A DNA stretch of 64,000 bases. Origin: Massilia aurea (GTDB taxonomy: Bacteria > Pseudomonadota > Gammaproteobacteria > Burkholderiales > Burkholderiaceae_D). The position numbers and the translations under genes were made by a program. The DNA lies in contig NZ_JACHBX010000005.1 of the NCBI RefSeq assembly GCF_014200505.1, forward strand, positions 310,001 through 374,000, read 5' to 3'. The notes beneath the pieces are model-generated. The model searched no databases and had not been told where the DNA came from. It was given only the letters and a program-made list of their open reading frames with translations. Position 1 is the stretch's first letter, and the number at the start of each line of letters is the position of its first letter. This document shows, in pieces, positions 52,601-60,313 of this stretch.

Positions 52601-53655
52601 GCCTGCTGGGCGCCAAGGTGGGACGCGATGCCGAGATCTCCACCGCGCTGGGCGTGGTCCCGGACATGCTGACGCTGGGTGACGAGACTTTCATTGCCGA
52701 CGCCGTGATGCTGGGCGACGAACATGTCGATGGCGGCTGGATGACGATGCAGCCGACCGTCGTGTCGAACCGCTCGTTCGTCGGCAACGGCAGCTACATC
52801 CCGGACGGCACCATCCTGCCGGAGGGCGTGCTGGTTGGCGTGCATACCCACGCTCCGGACAACGAGCGCATGACGGCCGGCGACACGTGGCTCGGCTCGC
52901 CCCCGATTCGCCTGCCCGCGCGCGAACAGGTCGGCGGTTATCCGGAGCACCTGACCTACAAGCCATCGCCCCTGCGCCGCCTGGGCCGCTCGCTGGTGGA
53001 AGCCTTCCGCATCGTGGCGCCGCATGCCATGGTAATTACGGTCGGCTACACGGTAGTGCTGGACCTGATGCCGATCGCGGGGGCAGGGCACTGGGGCGCT
53101 GTCATTGCCTACCTGGCGTTGATCGGGCTGGCCTACGGCATCGGTAACTACCTGTTCGTGCTGGCCTTCAAGTGGCTGTTACTGGGCCGCTACGAGAAGC
53201 GCGCGGAGCCGATGTGGACGCCGTTCGTGTGGTTGTCCGAAGGCGTCACCAATATGTACGAAGGCATTGCGGTGCCCAACTTCATGCGCTACCTGCGCGG
53301 CACGCCATGGCTGCCAGTCGCCTTCCGCCTGCTCGGCTGCCACATCGGCAAGGGCGTGTACATGGACACCACCGACATCACCGAGTTCGACTGCGTGCAC
53401 ATTGGCGACCATAGCGAACTCAATGCGCTGTCCTGTCCGCAGACCCACCTGTTCGAAGACCGGGTGATGAAGATCGACCGGGTCGATATCGGCAGCAAGG
53501 TCTACCTCGGCCCGCGCAGCGCGGTGCTGTACAGCGCTCGGGTGGGAGATAACGCGCGCCTGGGACCACTGACGCTGGTGATGAAGGGCGAGCATATTCC
53601 GGCCGCGACGAGCTGGGTTGGTCTGCCTGCGGCGCCTTTACGGGCGGCGGGGTGA
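49624..53655 (+). CDS. Pls/PosA-family single-module NRPS (poly-epsilon-lysine synthetase architecture)
   Basis: About 1343 residues. An adenylation domain (1-530: A3 'YTSGSTGKPKG', A4 'FDMSFEEIW', A5 'NTYGPTEATV', A10 'TSGKIDRK'), then a carrier domain with the phosphopantetheine serine in 'GGHSFFAARL' (about residue 572). The remainder has six transmembrane helices in three pairs, each pair followed by a left-handed beta-helix domain ('LLGAKIGDDVVIGS', 'LLGAKVGRDAEIST', 'LLGCHIGKGVYMDT'). This is the layout of Streptomyces Pls, which polymerizes lysine without a condensation domain. Stachelhaus-type positions read D-M-E-T-I-L-T-V-S-K by my alignment; the acidic residue at 239 is compatible with a basic substrate. 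Start at ATG 49624; GTG alternatives at 49615 and 49618. No strong Shine-Dalgarno. Product identity is inference. Confidence 0.88.
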   Translation: MKNSISSTQHPDILYGPHQPELLRDEILADLLEASAQRAPDQPAFVSGARQLSYRELDEQASLAASRLIDSGIGPGDIVGLWMPRGIDLLIMQAAIAKTGAAWLPVDEDTPAERLLVCMTDAGSPALVTSERMRERLGSITQPIHMAEDLLLPATDDYVLKRRGVVSGSAPAYVIYTSGSTGKPKGILIDQRSICHFLRSENAVLGVRADDRVYQGFSVAFDMSFEEIWISYLVGATLWLGPKEAAGDPEALPRLLAENGVTVLHAVPTLLSLFAQDVPSLRIINLGGEMCPEAVVERFSRPGRVMFNTYGPTEATVSASLARMEPGRTITIGDPLPNYGLLVISTETDKGLQILPRGATGELCITGPGLSAGYLGRPDLTVEKFLPNPWASGSDDARLYRTGDLARIEPDGQVVCLGRTDDQVKIRGFRVELGEIEAVLAQQDGIGTTAVLLRKDDGIDRLVAYLVPTPAATDEQLASATLRTALSGRLPPYMVPSRFEVLAVMPRLTSGKIDRKALKAMALSAPLPSDLAASDAPETAGETALFAALAQLFPGQPIRREQDFFSDLGGHSFFAARLASALRQDPRFAHMTVGDIYQKRQIGAIAASLDQGAGTAAMEADWTPPPARQRWLCGLAQLAVFPLLVTLRMAQWLAPFFAYHYLTGEPGDSVPRAVAAAIGVFLLATVMEFVLAIGGKWLVAGRLKPGSYPLWGMTYYRWWLADRLIDAAPTYLLAGSSLYTWWLRLLGAKIGDDVVIGSMTVRAPELLQFGDNVSIGNAVNIENARVERGRLLLGSVTLEDDAFVSSYAILEGNTRVERHGHLEGQSALQDGGVVPANRVWKGSPARDAHAFDPSALPPRPHTSQLRRAGEALFFVFGILLVATLFFMPVFPSLLLIDWFDERGALAWLQASTIEGQLVRYFVLALPASAVLVFLTMLVSAAIRWGFLPRIQPGRYAVHSNAYCKKWLVSHIQESSLNVLHGIYATVYAPFWYRLLGAKVGRDAEISTALGVVPDMLTLGDETFIADAVMLGDEHVDGGWMTMQPTVVSNRSFVGNGSYIPDGTILPEGVLVGVHTHAPDNERMTAGDTWLGSPPIRLPAREQVGGYPEHLTYKPSPLRRLGRSLVEAFRIVAPHAMVITVGYTVVLDLMPIAGAGHWGAVIAYLALIGLAYGIGNYLFVLAFKWLLLGRYEKRAEPMWTPFVWLSEGVTNMYEGIAVPNFMRYLRGTPWLPVAFRLLGCHIGKGVYMDTTDITEFDCVHIGDHSELNALSCPQTHLFEDRVMKIDRVDIGSKVYLGPRSAVLYSARVGDNARLGPLTLVMKGEHIPAATSWVGLPAAPLRAAG

Positions 53656-54263
53656 GTGTGGTGATGCCTCTGGCCATTTGCTGGGCTGGCGACGCCAGCG
53701 GTTCCCCGCTTGCTGTGCCACCTGGCCTGGCGTTGCTGGGTGTACGCGGGCAGTCAGACCGTGAAGCGGCCCGGCTGCGCATTCGTGCTGTCCTGACAGC
53801 GGCGCTGGCCGCGCATGTCGGCATCGATGCGGGCCGAATCGCACTGCATTCGCCGCAGGGTGTTGCGCCCTGGGCGATCGTGGCGCTGGACGCCGGGGAT
53901 CAGCGGGTTGCACTGTCGATCAGCCATGACGGCAACCTCTCGGTAGCGGCGTATTCCTTCAATGGTGCGGTTGGTATCGACGTGATGTCAATCTCGCCGG
54001 TGCCGGACTGGCGGGCAGTGGCGCGCGATTACCTGGGACCGGAAGCAGCCCGTAAGCTGGCAGCCCGGTCCGAGGGCGAGCGAGATGCCGCGTTTGCGCG
54101 TGCCTGGAGCGAACACGAGGCACGCCTGAAGTGCCTTGGCCTGCAACTGGCCGAGTGGTGCGACGAGCGCGCCGTCGCGCTGCAGGCCTGCCGCTGCTTT
54201 CCGCTGGCGCTGCCGGACGGCTACGTGGGTTATGTCGCGCTGCCGGCTATATCACCTGCGTGA
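53652..54263 (+). CDS. Sfp-type 4'-phosphopantetheinyl transferase, cognate to the Pls-like synthetase
   Basis: 203 residues. It should convert the apo carrier domain of the adjacent synthetase to holo form. The fold signatures are 'VALSISHDGNLSVAAYS', 'AVGIDVM' (Mg-binding Asp kept, but the usual Glu two residues later is Met) and 'WSEHEARLKCLG' (the K of WxxKExxxK replaced by His, the Glu and last Lys kept). It overlaps the NRPS stop by GTGA, so translation is coupled. GTG at 53652 is used; ATG at 53664 is an alternative. Activity is likely but one metal ligand looks altered. Confidence 0.78.
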   Translation: MSVVMPLAICWAGDASGSPLAVPPGLALLGVRGQSDREAARLRIRAVLTAALAAHVGIDAGRIALHSPQGVAPWAIVALDAGDQRVALSISHDGNLSVAAYSFNGAVGIDVMSISPVPDWRAVARDYLGPEAARKLAARSEGERDAAFARAWSEHEARLKCLGLQLAEWCDERAVALQACRCFPLALPDGYVGYVALPAISPA

Positions 54264-54308
54264 TGTCAGACCTGAACGCTTTACCGAGATGAAATAGCGT
54301 CGCAACTA

Positions 54309-54737
54309 TCATTCCAGGTCGCCCACGTGTGAGAGCCAACGTGCAACGGTCGCCAATTCTTCGCTGGAGAAACCGTCGCTCATCCGTTTGTTCAGCTCTT
54401 TGAGCATCTCCCTGCTTCGTGCACTTGCTTCCTCGCCGGATTGCGTCAGTCGCAGCCGGGTTACTCTTCCGTCATCACGGTCAGCAATGCGTTCGATCAG
54501 CCCCGAAACTTCCATGCGTTTGGAGAGGTTGGTGGTTGCCGCAGGCGCTACCTGCAATGCCTGGGCAATCTCGCCAATCGTGGCCTGGTTGCGCGATGCC
54601 AGCAAAAAAAGAAGCCCGACTTGTGCTGTGCTGATCCCTTCCCACGTCCCCGGCCTGGTTTCGGTCCAGCGCTGCAGTTTTCGGTGGGCCTGATTGACCA
54701 GGAAAACGAAGCGCGGAGATTTGACGTCGTTGCTCAT
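54309..54737 (-). CDS. MarR-family transcriptional regulator
   Basis: 142 residues with the MarR winged helix: 'GISTAQVGLLFLLASRNQATIGEIAQAL', recognition helix 'APAATTNLSKRMEVSGLIER' and wing 'DRDDGRVTRLRLT'. It probably represses the hydrolase-marR operon through the palindrome at 55662-55683. It overlaps the hydrolase gene (ATGA) and is therefore translated with it. It ends 45 bp from the convergent PPTase gene. Confidence 0.88.
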   Translation of the reverse strand: MSNDVKSPRFVFLVNQAHRKLQRWTETRPGTWEGISTAQVGLLFLLASRNQATIGEIAQALQVAPAATTNLSKRMEVSGLIERIADRDDGRVTRLRLTQSGEEASARSREMLKELNKRMSDGFSSEELATVARWLSHVGDLE

Positions 54738-55651
54738 GTCGTACTCTGTTTCGTTTGCAGATCATCGGCAATATCGGCAGGTTCGCCGTCGACATGCCTG
54801 AGTTGTTCCAGTAACCAAGACCCAATCTGCGGCCATAGACGTTCTGAACGTTTGCGGAAGAACCCCATGTGCCCGATGACCGGCAGGTTAGCGTCACGCG
54901 GCGCAATCTGATGCCGCTCTATTTTTGCGTTGACAAGTGGTGCAATGAGCATACCGATTGCGTCCGGGTTGGCCCAGGGATCGTCATCGAAGCCCACGAC
55001 GAGCAGGGGTATCTGCACGCGCGCCATGCGCCGCTCGGCGTCCATTGCAGGATCATCGAAAAAATAGCGAGGCAGCGTTGTCCAGCGGCTCCATTGCAGC
55101 ATCACATTACGGGGCAAGTCTTCGCCAAGTCCAAGTTTGCGTCCAGGCATGTAGCCAAGCACTGAGCACAGCAGCGGCGCGAGGATACGCATGATTGTCC
55201 ATACCTTGATTCGTTCTGCAACGCCGCGAATTGACGCAGTCACCCCGGCATGCGCAGCAATCAGTACGGCGGCGCGAAGCGAGTTCGTGTGCTCCGAGAG
55301 AGCAAGGGCATGTCCGCCCAAGCTGTGTCCAACCGCGAACATTGGCAGAGCGGGAAAGCGTGCAGCAGCCCAGCGTGTGACTGCGCCCACGTCGTCGTCC
55401 ATCCAGTCGGACATCGACACAGTGAGGCCGCGCAGATCAGCAGGGCGCGATCGTCCCGTGCCACGGTAGTCATAAGTCACCACGTTCAAACCCAGCGTTA
55501 ACAGATAGCGCGCGAACGATTCGTAATAACGTTGCGTGACCGCTGTTCCGGGGTGCAGAAGCACGACCGCCCTGGCGCCACGCGTCGTCCAAAGACTTCC
55601 CCCGATGTTGCCGTCTGCAGGAAGCGTGATGTGGAAGGGTTCTGAATTCAT
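54734..55651 (-). CDS. Alpha/beta hydrolase
   Basis: 305 residues. Nucleophile elbow 'FAVGHSLGGHAL' (GxSxG), oxyanion segment 'VVLLHPGTAVTQRYYESFA', acid residue near 'VVGFDDDPWANPDA' and the catalytic histidine in 'LPVIGHMGFFRK' are all present, so it should be an active serine hydrolase of the YheT/lysophospholipase-like group. No signal peptide. It is co-transcribed with the MarR regulator, and an operator-like palindrome lies 10 bp upstream of the ATG. The substrate is unknown; the pairing suggests it degrades the compound MarR senses. Confidence 0.82.
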   Translation of the reverse strand: MNSEPFHITLPADGNIGGSLWTTRGARAVVLLHPGTAVTQRYYESFARYLLTLGLNVVTYDYRGTGRSRPADLRGLTVSMSDWMDDDVGAVTRWAAARFPALPMFAVGHSLGGHALALSEHTNSLRAAVLIAAHAGVTASIRGVAERIKVWTIMRILAPLLCSVLGYMPGRKLGLGEDLPRNVMLQWSRWTTLPRYFFDDPAMDAERRMARVQIPLLVVGFDDDPWANPDAIGMLIAPLVNAKIERHQIAPRDANLPVIGHMGFFRKRSERLWPQIGSWLLEQLRHVDGEPADIADDLQTKQSTT

Positions 55652-55661
55652 GATGGCGCCA

Positions 55662-55683
55662 TTTAGTTAACGTGTTAAATAAA
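55662..55683. promoter_or_regulatory. Candidate MarR operator palindrome
   Basis: TTTAGTTAAC (55662-55671), two central bases GT, then GTTAAATAAA (55674-55683). The second arm is the reverse complement of the first at nine of ten positions. It lies directly in front of the hydrolase-marR operon, the usual place for an autoregulatory MarR site. Confidence 0.6.
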
Positions 55684-55836
55684 TTAGCATGAGTGAAGCG
55701 ACGGTACAAGTATCAAAATGAAGATGGGGCGTATAACCTTACGGACCATGGCGAGCGGCTTTTGGCCAGGCGCTGACCTACCTGGACGGCAGCGGTCCAT
55801 CCGACTCGAACGATCAACGGCTTGGTTCGATCGCTG

Positions 55837-56880
55837 TTACTTGCGCCCGGTGGCACGACAACTGGCAGAGTTCTCCGCGACCCATTCAGCAGCGCTGGCA
55901 ACCCGATCAACTAAACTCTCTCCCGGGTTGATCGGGTGCATCGGTGCAATCCCTCCATGAATCACCGGCCCTTTTCCAAGTGCATATCGGGACTGCGTCA
56001 ACACCAGGGTCGAACCATCCGGCAAAGGATACGTCGCGTTGGCAGTCGTCATCCCTGACGAGGTGCTGCCGAAGGTCTGCACTCTGGCCTCGCCCAGCAG
56101 AGCAATCAACAACATTTCACCCGCACTCGATGTGCGTTTGTCGGTGACGACCGCCAGCGGTCCCTTGTCGAAGCGGTTCAACGGATTGGCACGGCCTTCA
56201 CCCGCCCTCTGGCGCATGTCTTCCAGGCCAGCACGATTCATCAGCGTCGTGCGCTTTCCGTCGCGGTCGACCCACATCGCGTTGTTGGCATCGCTGAACA
56301 AGGGATACATCGCCACGAGGGGTGGCCAGGCGTTCCCACCAGTCTGCTCGCTCAGGTCGACCACCAGGGCGCAGGCGTCGGCGATGTCGGGCGTTGTCCC
56401 GGCCTCGTCATGAAAGCGTGTCAGGTAGGGGCCAAGTGCCATCGTCGTGCTATTGACGACAGGCGGCGGTGTCCAGCGCAGGACTTTGCCTTTGCTTGTT
56501 TGCAGCACCTGGAAAGTCGCCGGTGGAAGATCGTTTGACGTTGATTGCGTGCTCCGTGTGGTCAAGTCATGGCTTGCAGGGATCAGGAAGCTATGCCCGT
56601 TCGTGTCGAGGGTCGCCAGGAGACCAGTGATGCGTGTGTACAGCCCTGTCCGGTCGATTTCCAGCGGTTGACCGTCAAACATAGCCAGCAGTGCCATCCT
56701 GGCCCGGTCATATTCAGCCTGCTGGCGTGGGTACAGGCCACGGCTTTCGACAAGCGCGACCGTCTTGCTGGCGACTTCACGTGCCAATGAAACAGACATG
56801 GTTTGGGCAGGCGCTTCAGCACCGACGGCAGGCGTTAAAAACATCGCAGCCAGGACCGCGATGCCAAATGCTCGATGCAT
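55837..56880 (-). CDS. Secreted S41-family (C-terminal processing type) peptidase
   Basis: 347 residues. Signal peptide 'MHRAFGIAVLAAMFLTPAVGAEA', a helical N-domain (about 30-105), then the S41 catalytic core: 'CALVVDLSEQTGGN', the nucleophile Ser in 'DKRTSSAGEMLLIALLG', and the glycine-rich 'TFGSTSSGMTTANATYPLPDG' and 'HGGIAPMHPI'. No PDZ domain is evident, unlike classical CTPs. It may be periplasmic. An ATG six codons upstream (56898) is possible but gives an acidic N-terminus unlike a signal peptide. Minus strand, between the hydrolase operon and pilC; link to either is unknown. Confidence 0.78.
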   Translation of the reverse strand: MHRAFGIAVLAAMFLTPAVGAEAPAQTMSVSLAREVASKTVALVESRGLYPRQQAEYDRARMALLAMFDGQPLEIDRTGLYTRITGLLATLDTNGHSFLIPASHDLTTRSTQSTSNDLPPATFQVLQTSKGKVLRWTPPPVVNSTTMALGPYLTRFHDEAGTTPDIADACALVVDLSEQTGGNAWPPLVAMYPLFSDANNAMWVDRDGKRTTLMNRAGLEDMRQRAGEGRANPLNRFDKGPLAVVTDKRTSSAGEMLLIALLGEARVQTFGSTSSGMTTANATYPLPDGSTLVLTQSRYALGKGPVIHGGIAPMHPINPGESLVDRVASAAEWVAENSASCRATGRK

Positions 56881-57034
56881 ATTGAGATCCGCTTCCATAT
56901 GAGAGGAGGATCAAAAGTTTGGCACACTCAACGCGGGAAAGATGCGCACATTTTCACGGGCCTGAAAAGGCTGCTCCTGCCTGAGCTCCACGGCGCGTTC
57001 ACCGCAACGTTTTCCGAAACCCTGCAGACCCCAC

Positions 57035-58267
57035 TTACACCACCGACCCAAGCTTAAAGATCGGCAAATACATCGCGACCACCAGCCCACCGATCAGCAC
57101 ACCCAGAATCACCATGATCAACGGCTCCATCAACGACGACAGCGCCGCGACAGCCTCGTCGACTTCTTCCTCGAAGAAGTCGGCGACCTTGCCCAGCATG
57201 GCGTCGAGCGAGCCGGATTCTTCGCCGATCTGCACCATCTGGATCACCAGGTTCGGGAACACGTCGACATTCTGCATCGACGCCGTCAGGCTGGTGCCGG
57301 TGCTGACCTCGTTCTGGATCTTGCGTGTCGCTTCCAGGTAGACAGCATTGCCGGACGCGCCACCGACCGAGTCGAGCGCTTCCACCAGCGGCACGCCGGC
57401 GGCAAACATGGTGGCGAGCGTGCGGGTCCAGCGCGCGATGGTGGCCTTGCGAATCACGGGGCCGAAGATGGGCAGGCGCAGCAGCAGGCGGTCCATGGCC
57501 TGCTGCATCTTGAGCGAGCGGCGCCAGGCCTGGAAGAAGAAATAGCCGGTGGCGAACATCGAGCCGAAGATCAGGTACCACCAGGTGACGAAGAAGTCCG
57601 AGATCGCCATCACCACCAGCGTGGGCGTGGGCAGGTCGGCGCCGAAGCTTTCGAATACCTGCTTGAAGGCCGGCACCACCCAGATCATGATCACGGCGGT
57701 GACGATGAACGCGATGGCCAGGATGGCGATCGGGTAGGTCAGCGCCGACTTGATCTTGCCCTTGAGCGCGAGCGTTTTCTCTTTGTAGATCGCCAGGCGC
57801 GTGAGCAGGTCTTCCAGAATACCGGCCTGTTCGCCGGCCCCGACCAGGTTGCAGAACAGCGGATCGAAGTACAGCGGGAACTTGCGGAATGCGCGGTTCA
57901 GGCTGGTGCCGGTTTCGACGTCGTTGCGCAGGTCCTGGATCAGCTTGGCCATCGACGGGTTGCCGTGGCCCTTGCCGACGATGTCGAACGATTGCAGCAG
58001 CGGCACGCCGGCCTTCATCATGGTCGCGAGCTGGCGCGTGAACATGGTCAGGTCCTTGTCGGTGATTTTCTTACCGCTGCGGTAGACCTTCTTCTTGACC
58101 TTGGTGACCATGATGCCCTGGCGGCGCAGGGTCACGTTGACGATCGCCTCGCCGCCGGCGCGCACTTCGCCGCGCACGGTGCGCCCGGTCTTGTCCTTGC
58201 CTTCCCACGCGTACACGTTCTCCTTGACCTGTGCGCCGCGGCTCTTGGGGGATAGGGAAGTTGCCAT
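57035..58267 (-). CDS. pilC: Type IV pilus assembly inner-membrane protein PilC
   Basis: 410 residues with the duplicated GSPII_F fold: each half carries 'LATMMKAGVPLLQSFDIV' or 'LATMFAAGVPLVEALDSVG' style helices, and transmembrane segments follow 'ALTYPIAILAIAFIVTAVIMIWVVPAF' and the C-terminal 'PLIMVILGVLIGGLVVAMYLPIF'. It anchors the pilus motor PilB at the inner membrane. It starts 20 bp after the pilB stop. pilD, normally next, is 17.7 kb away. Confidence 0.95.
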   Translation of the reverse strand: MATSLSPKSRGAQVKENVYAWEGKDKTGRTVRGEVRAGGEAIVNVTLRRQGIMVTKVKKKVYRSGKKITDKDLTMFTRQLATMMKAGVPLLQSFDIVGKGHGNPSMAKLIQDLRNDVETGTSLNRAFRKFPLYFDPLFCNLVGAGEQAGILEDLLTRLAIYKEKTLALKGKIKSALTYPIAILAIAFIVTAVIMIWVVPAFKQVFESFGADLPTPTLVVMAISDFFVTWWYLIFGSMFATGYFFFQAWRRSLKMQQAMDRLLLRLPIFGPVIRKATIARWTRTLATMFAAGVPLVEALDSVGGASGNAVYLEATRKIQNEVSTGTSLTASMQNVDVFPNLVIQMVQIGEESGSLDAMLGKVADFFEEEVDEAVAALSSLMEPLIMVILGVLIGGLVVAMYLPIFKLGSVV

Positions 58268-58287
58268 GGGGGTTCCTGTTCAGGGTC

Positions 58288-60012
58288 TTATTCGTTGGTG
58301 CAGCCGAGGACTTCTTCGACGCTGGTCAGGCCTTGCTTGACTTTCATGAGGCCCGAGCGGCGCAGCGAGTTCACGCCTTCCTTCTCGGCCTGGGCCGCGA
58401 TTTCCATCGCGTTGCCGTTGCCCAGGATCAGCGCCTCGATCGCGGGCGAGATCGGCATGATCTGGTAGATGCCGACCCGGCCCTTGTAGCCCGAGCCCAG
58501 GCAGCGGTCGCAGCCGACCGGGCCGTACGGCTTCCACGTGTCGTCGATATCGGTCTCGCGGTAGCCGGCGGCAAGCAGCGCGTCGTGGCTTGTCTCGAGC
58601 GGCTGCTTGCAGGTGCACAGGCGGCGCGCGAGGCGCTGGGCCGTGATCAGGATGACCGACGAGGCGATGTTGAACGGCGCCACGCCCATATTCATCAGGC
58701 GCGTCAGCGTCGACGGCGCATCGTTCGTGTGCAGCGTCGAGAACACCATGTGGCCCGTCTGCGCGGCCTTGATCGCGATGTCAGCCGTTTCCAGGTCGCG
58801 GATCTCGCCGACCATGATGATGTCGGGATCCTGGCGAAGGAACGACTTCAGGGCGACAGGGAAGGTCAGACCGGCTTTTTCGTTGACGTTGACCTGGTTC
58901 ACGCCGGGCAGGTTGATCTCGGCCGGGTCTTCCGCAGTCGAGATATTGATGCCCGGTTTGTTGAGCAGGTTCAGGCAGCTGTACAGCGAGACGGTCTTGC
59001 CGGAGCCGGTCGGGCCCGTCACGAGCACCATGCCATAGGGACGGGCAATGGCGTCGAGAAGCAGCGCCTTCTGGTCCGGGTCGTAACCGAGCGCGTCGAT
59101 GCCCATCTGGGCCTGGGTCGCATCCAGAATACGCATGACGGTCTTTTCGCCGAACAGCGTGGGCAGCGTGCTGACGCGAAAATCGATCGTGCGCGTGGCC
59201 GACATGATCAGGCGCATGCGGCCATCCTGCGGCACGCGCTTTTCGGCGATGTCCAGGCGCGCCAGCACCTTGATGCGCGAGACCAGCTTTTCGCGGATCG
59301 CCAGTGGCGGCGAGGCGTGGTCGCGCAGCACGCCGTCCACGCGCAGGCGGATGCGGTAGAACTTTTCGAAGGGCTCGAAGTGGATGTCCGATGCACCCAT
59401 CGTCACCGCGTCGATCAGGATCTTGTTCAGGAAGCGCACGATCGGCGCGTCCTCGACATCGTTGGCCGCCTCGGGCGGCGCGGCTTCCTTGTCGTCGTCG
59501 GCGAACTCGATCGCCGCTTCTTCGCCGGCCAGGTCGCTCAGGTCCTGCTCGGCGCCCTTGGCGATGGCTGCCAGCAGGGCCAGCAGGGCGTCGTGCGGCA
59601 CGATGACGGGTTCGACCGTGGCCTCGCTCTGGAACTTGATCTGGTCCAGCGCCTGGCTGTTGGTGGGGTCGGACAGCGCGACCGACAGCTTGTTGCCGCG
59701 CTTGGCCAGCGCGATCACGCGCTGGGCCTGCATCAGCTTGGCGTCGATGGCGCTGGCGGGCAGCACGCCCACCGAAAAGGCCGACAGGTCGAGCAGCGGA
59801 TAACCAAAGGTCTCGGCGCAAAACGCAGCCAGCGTGCGCGCCTCGATGGCGCCGCTGGCCAAGAGGGCATCGATGAACGCGATCTTTTCCTGCGCGGCTT
59901 TCTTGTGCAGCATGTCCGCCTGCACGGCGCTCAGGCGGTTGGCCTGGACGAGCGCGCGCGCAAGGCCCGACAACGGTGTGCCGGTGGTCGGATGAGGGAG
60001 GACTGCTGCCAT
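58288..60012 (-). CDS. pilB: Type IV pilus extension ATPase PilB
   Basis: 574 residues; hexameric AAA-type motor polymerizing pilin. N-terminal MshEN-like region (about 1-150), then the GspE core with 'MGASDIHFEPFEKFYRIRLRVDG', Walker A 'LVTGPTGSGKTVSLYS', Asp box 'NISTAEDPAEIN', Walker B 'DPDIIMVGEIRDLETADIA', His box 'FSTLHTNDAPSTLTRL', and a tetracysteine zinc site ('CTCKQ' ... 'CDRCLGSGYKGRVGIYQIM'). ATG at 60012 fits the family. Confidence 0.95.
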   Translation of the reverse strand: MAAVLPHPTTGTPLSGLARALVQANRLSAVQADMLHKKAAQEKIAFIDALLASGAIEARTLAAFCAETFGYPLLDLSAFSVGVLPASAIDAKLMQAQRVIALAKRGNKLSVALSDPTNSQALDQIKFQSEATVEPVIVPHDALLALLAAIAKGAEQDLSDLAGEEAAIEFADDDKEAAPPEAANDVEDAPIVRFLNKILIDAVTMGASDIHFEPFEKFYRIRLRVDGVLRDHASPPLAIREKLVSRIKVLARLDIAEKRVPQDGRMRLIMSATRTIDFRVSTLPTLFGEKTVMRILDATQAQMGIDALGYDPDQKALLLDAIARPYGMVLVTGPTGSGKTVSLYSCLNLLNKPGINISTAEDPAEINLPGVNQVNVNEKAGLTFPVALKSFLRQDPDIIMVGEIRDLETADIAIKAAQTGHMVFSTLHTNDAPSTLTRLMNMGVAPFNIASSVILITAQRLARRLCTCKQPLETSHDALLAAGYRETDIDDTWKPYGPVGCDRCLGSGYKGRVGIYQIMPISPAIEALILGNGNAMEIAAQAEKEGVNSLRRSGLMKVKQGLTSVEEVLGCTNE

Positions 60013-60313
60013 ATGAGCCGGGTGTGGGTACCTCAGGAATGTGACCAGAACGCCAGAGTCACCGGCGGATCAAGGGATGATGCCTATGGGCATTAATTTT
60101 GTAAAGGATTTGGTGTGACGTGCAGCAAGACGGGCATGTGGACAATCTGGCATGGCATGCCGGATCGTCCACATGGCGCTGCGCCCATCGGTCGCGCTAC
60201 AGAGTGAGCCGCCTTGGCGGCGATGAAACACTCTTGGTAAAGCTATTACGGTTGTGGTCGCCTTGCAAAGCTGGGTTTTCGCAACACTTCAGCTCGCTAA
60301 TTTTGCATGCGTG
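60013..60313. other. Intergenic region between pilB and chemoreceptor gene
   Basis: About 300 bp. It contains the presumed pilB promoter region but no convincing -35/-10 or sigma54 site by eye, and no recognizable gene or repeat. Confidence 0.4.

Noticed and set aside
58231..60096. 621-codon plus-strand frame opposite pilB
   Set aside because: Antisense to a gene with complete ATPase motifs; translation lacks domain features.
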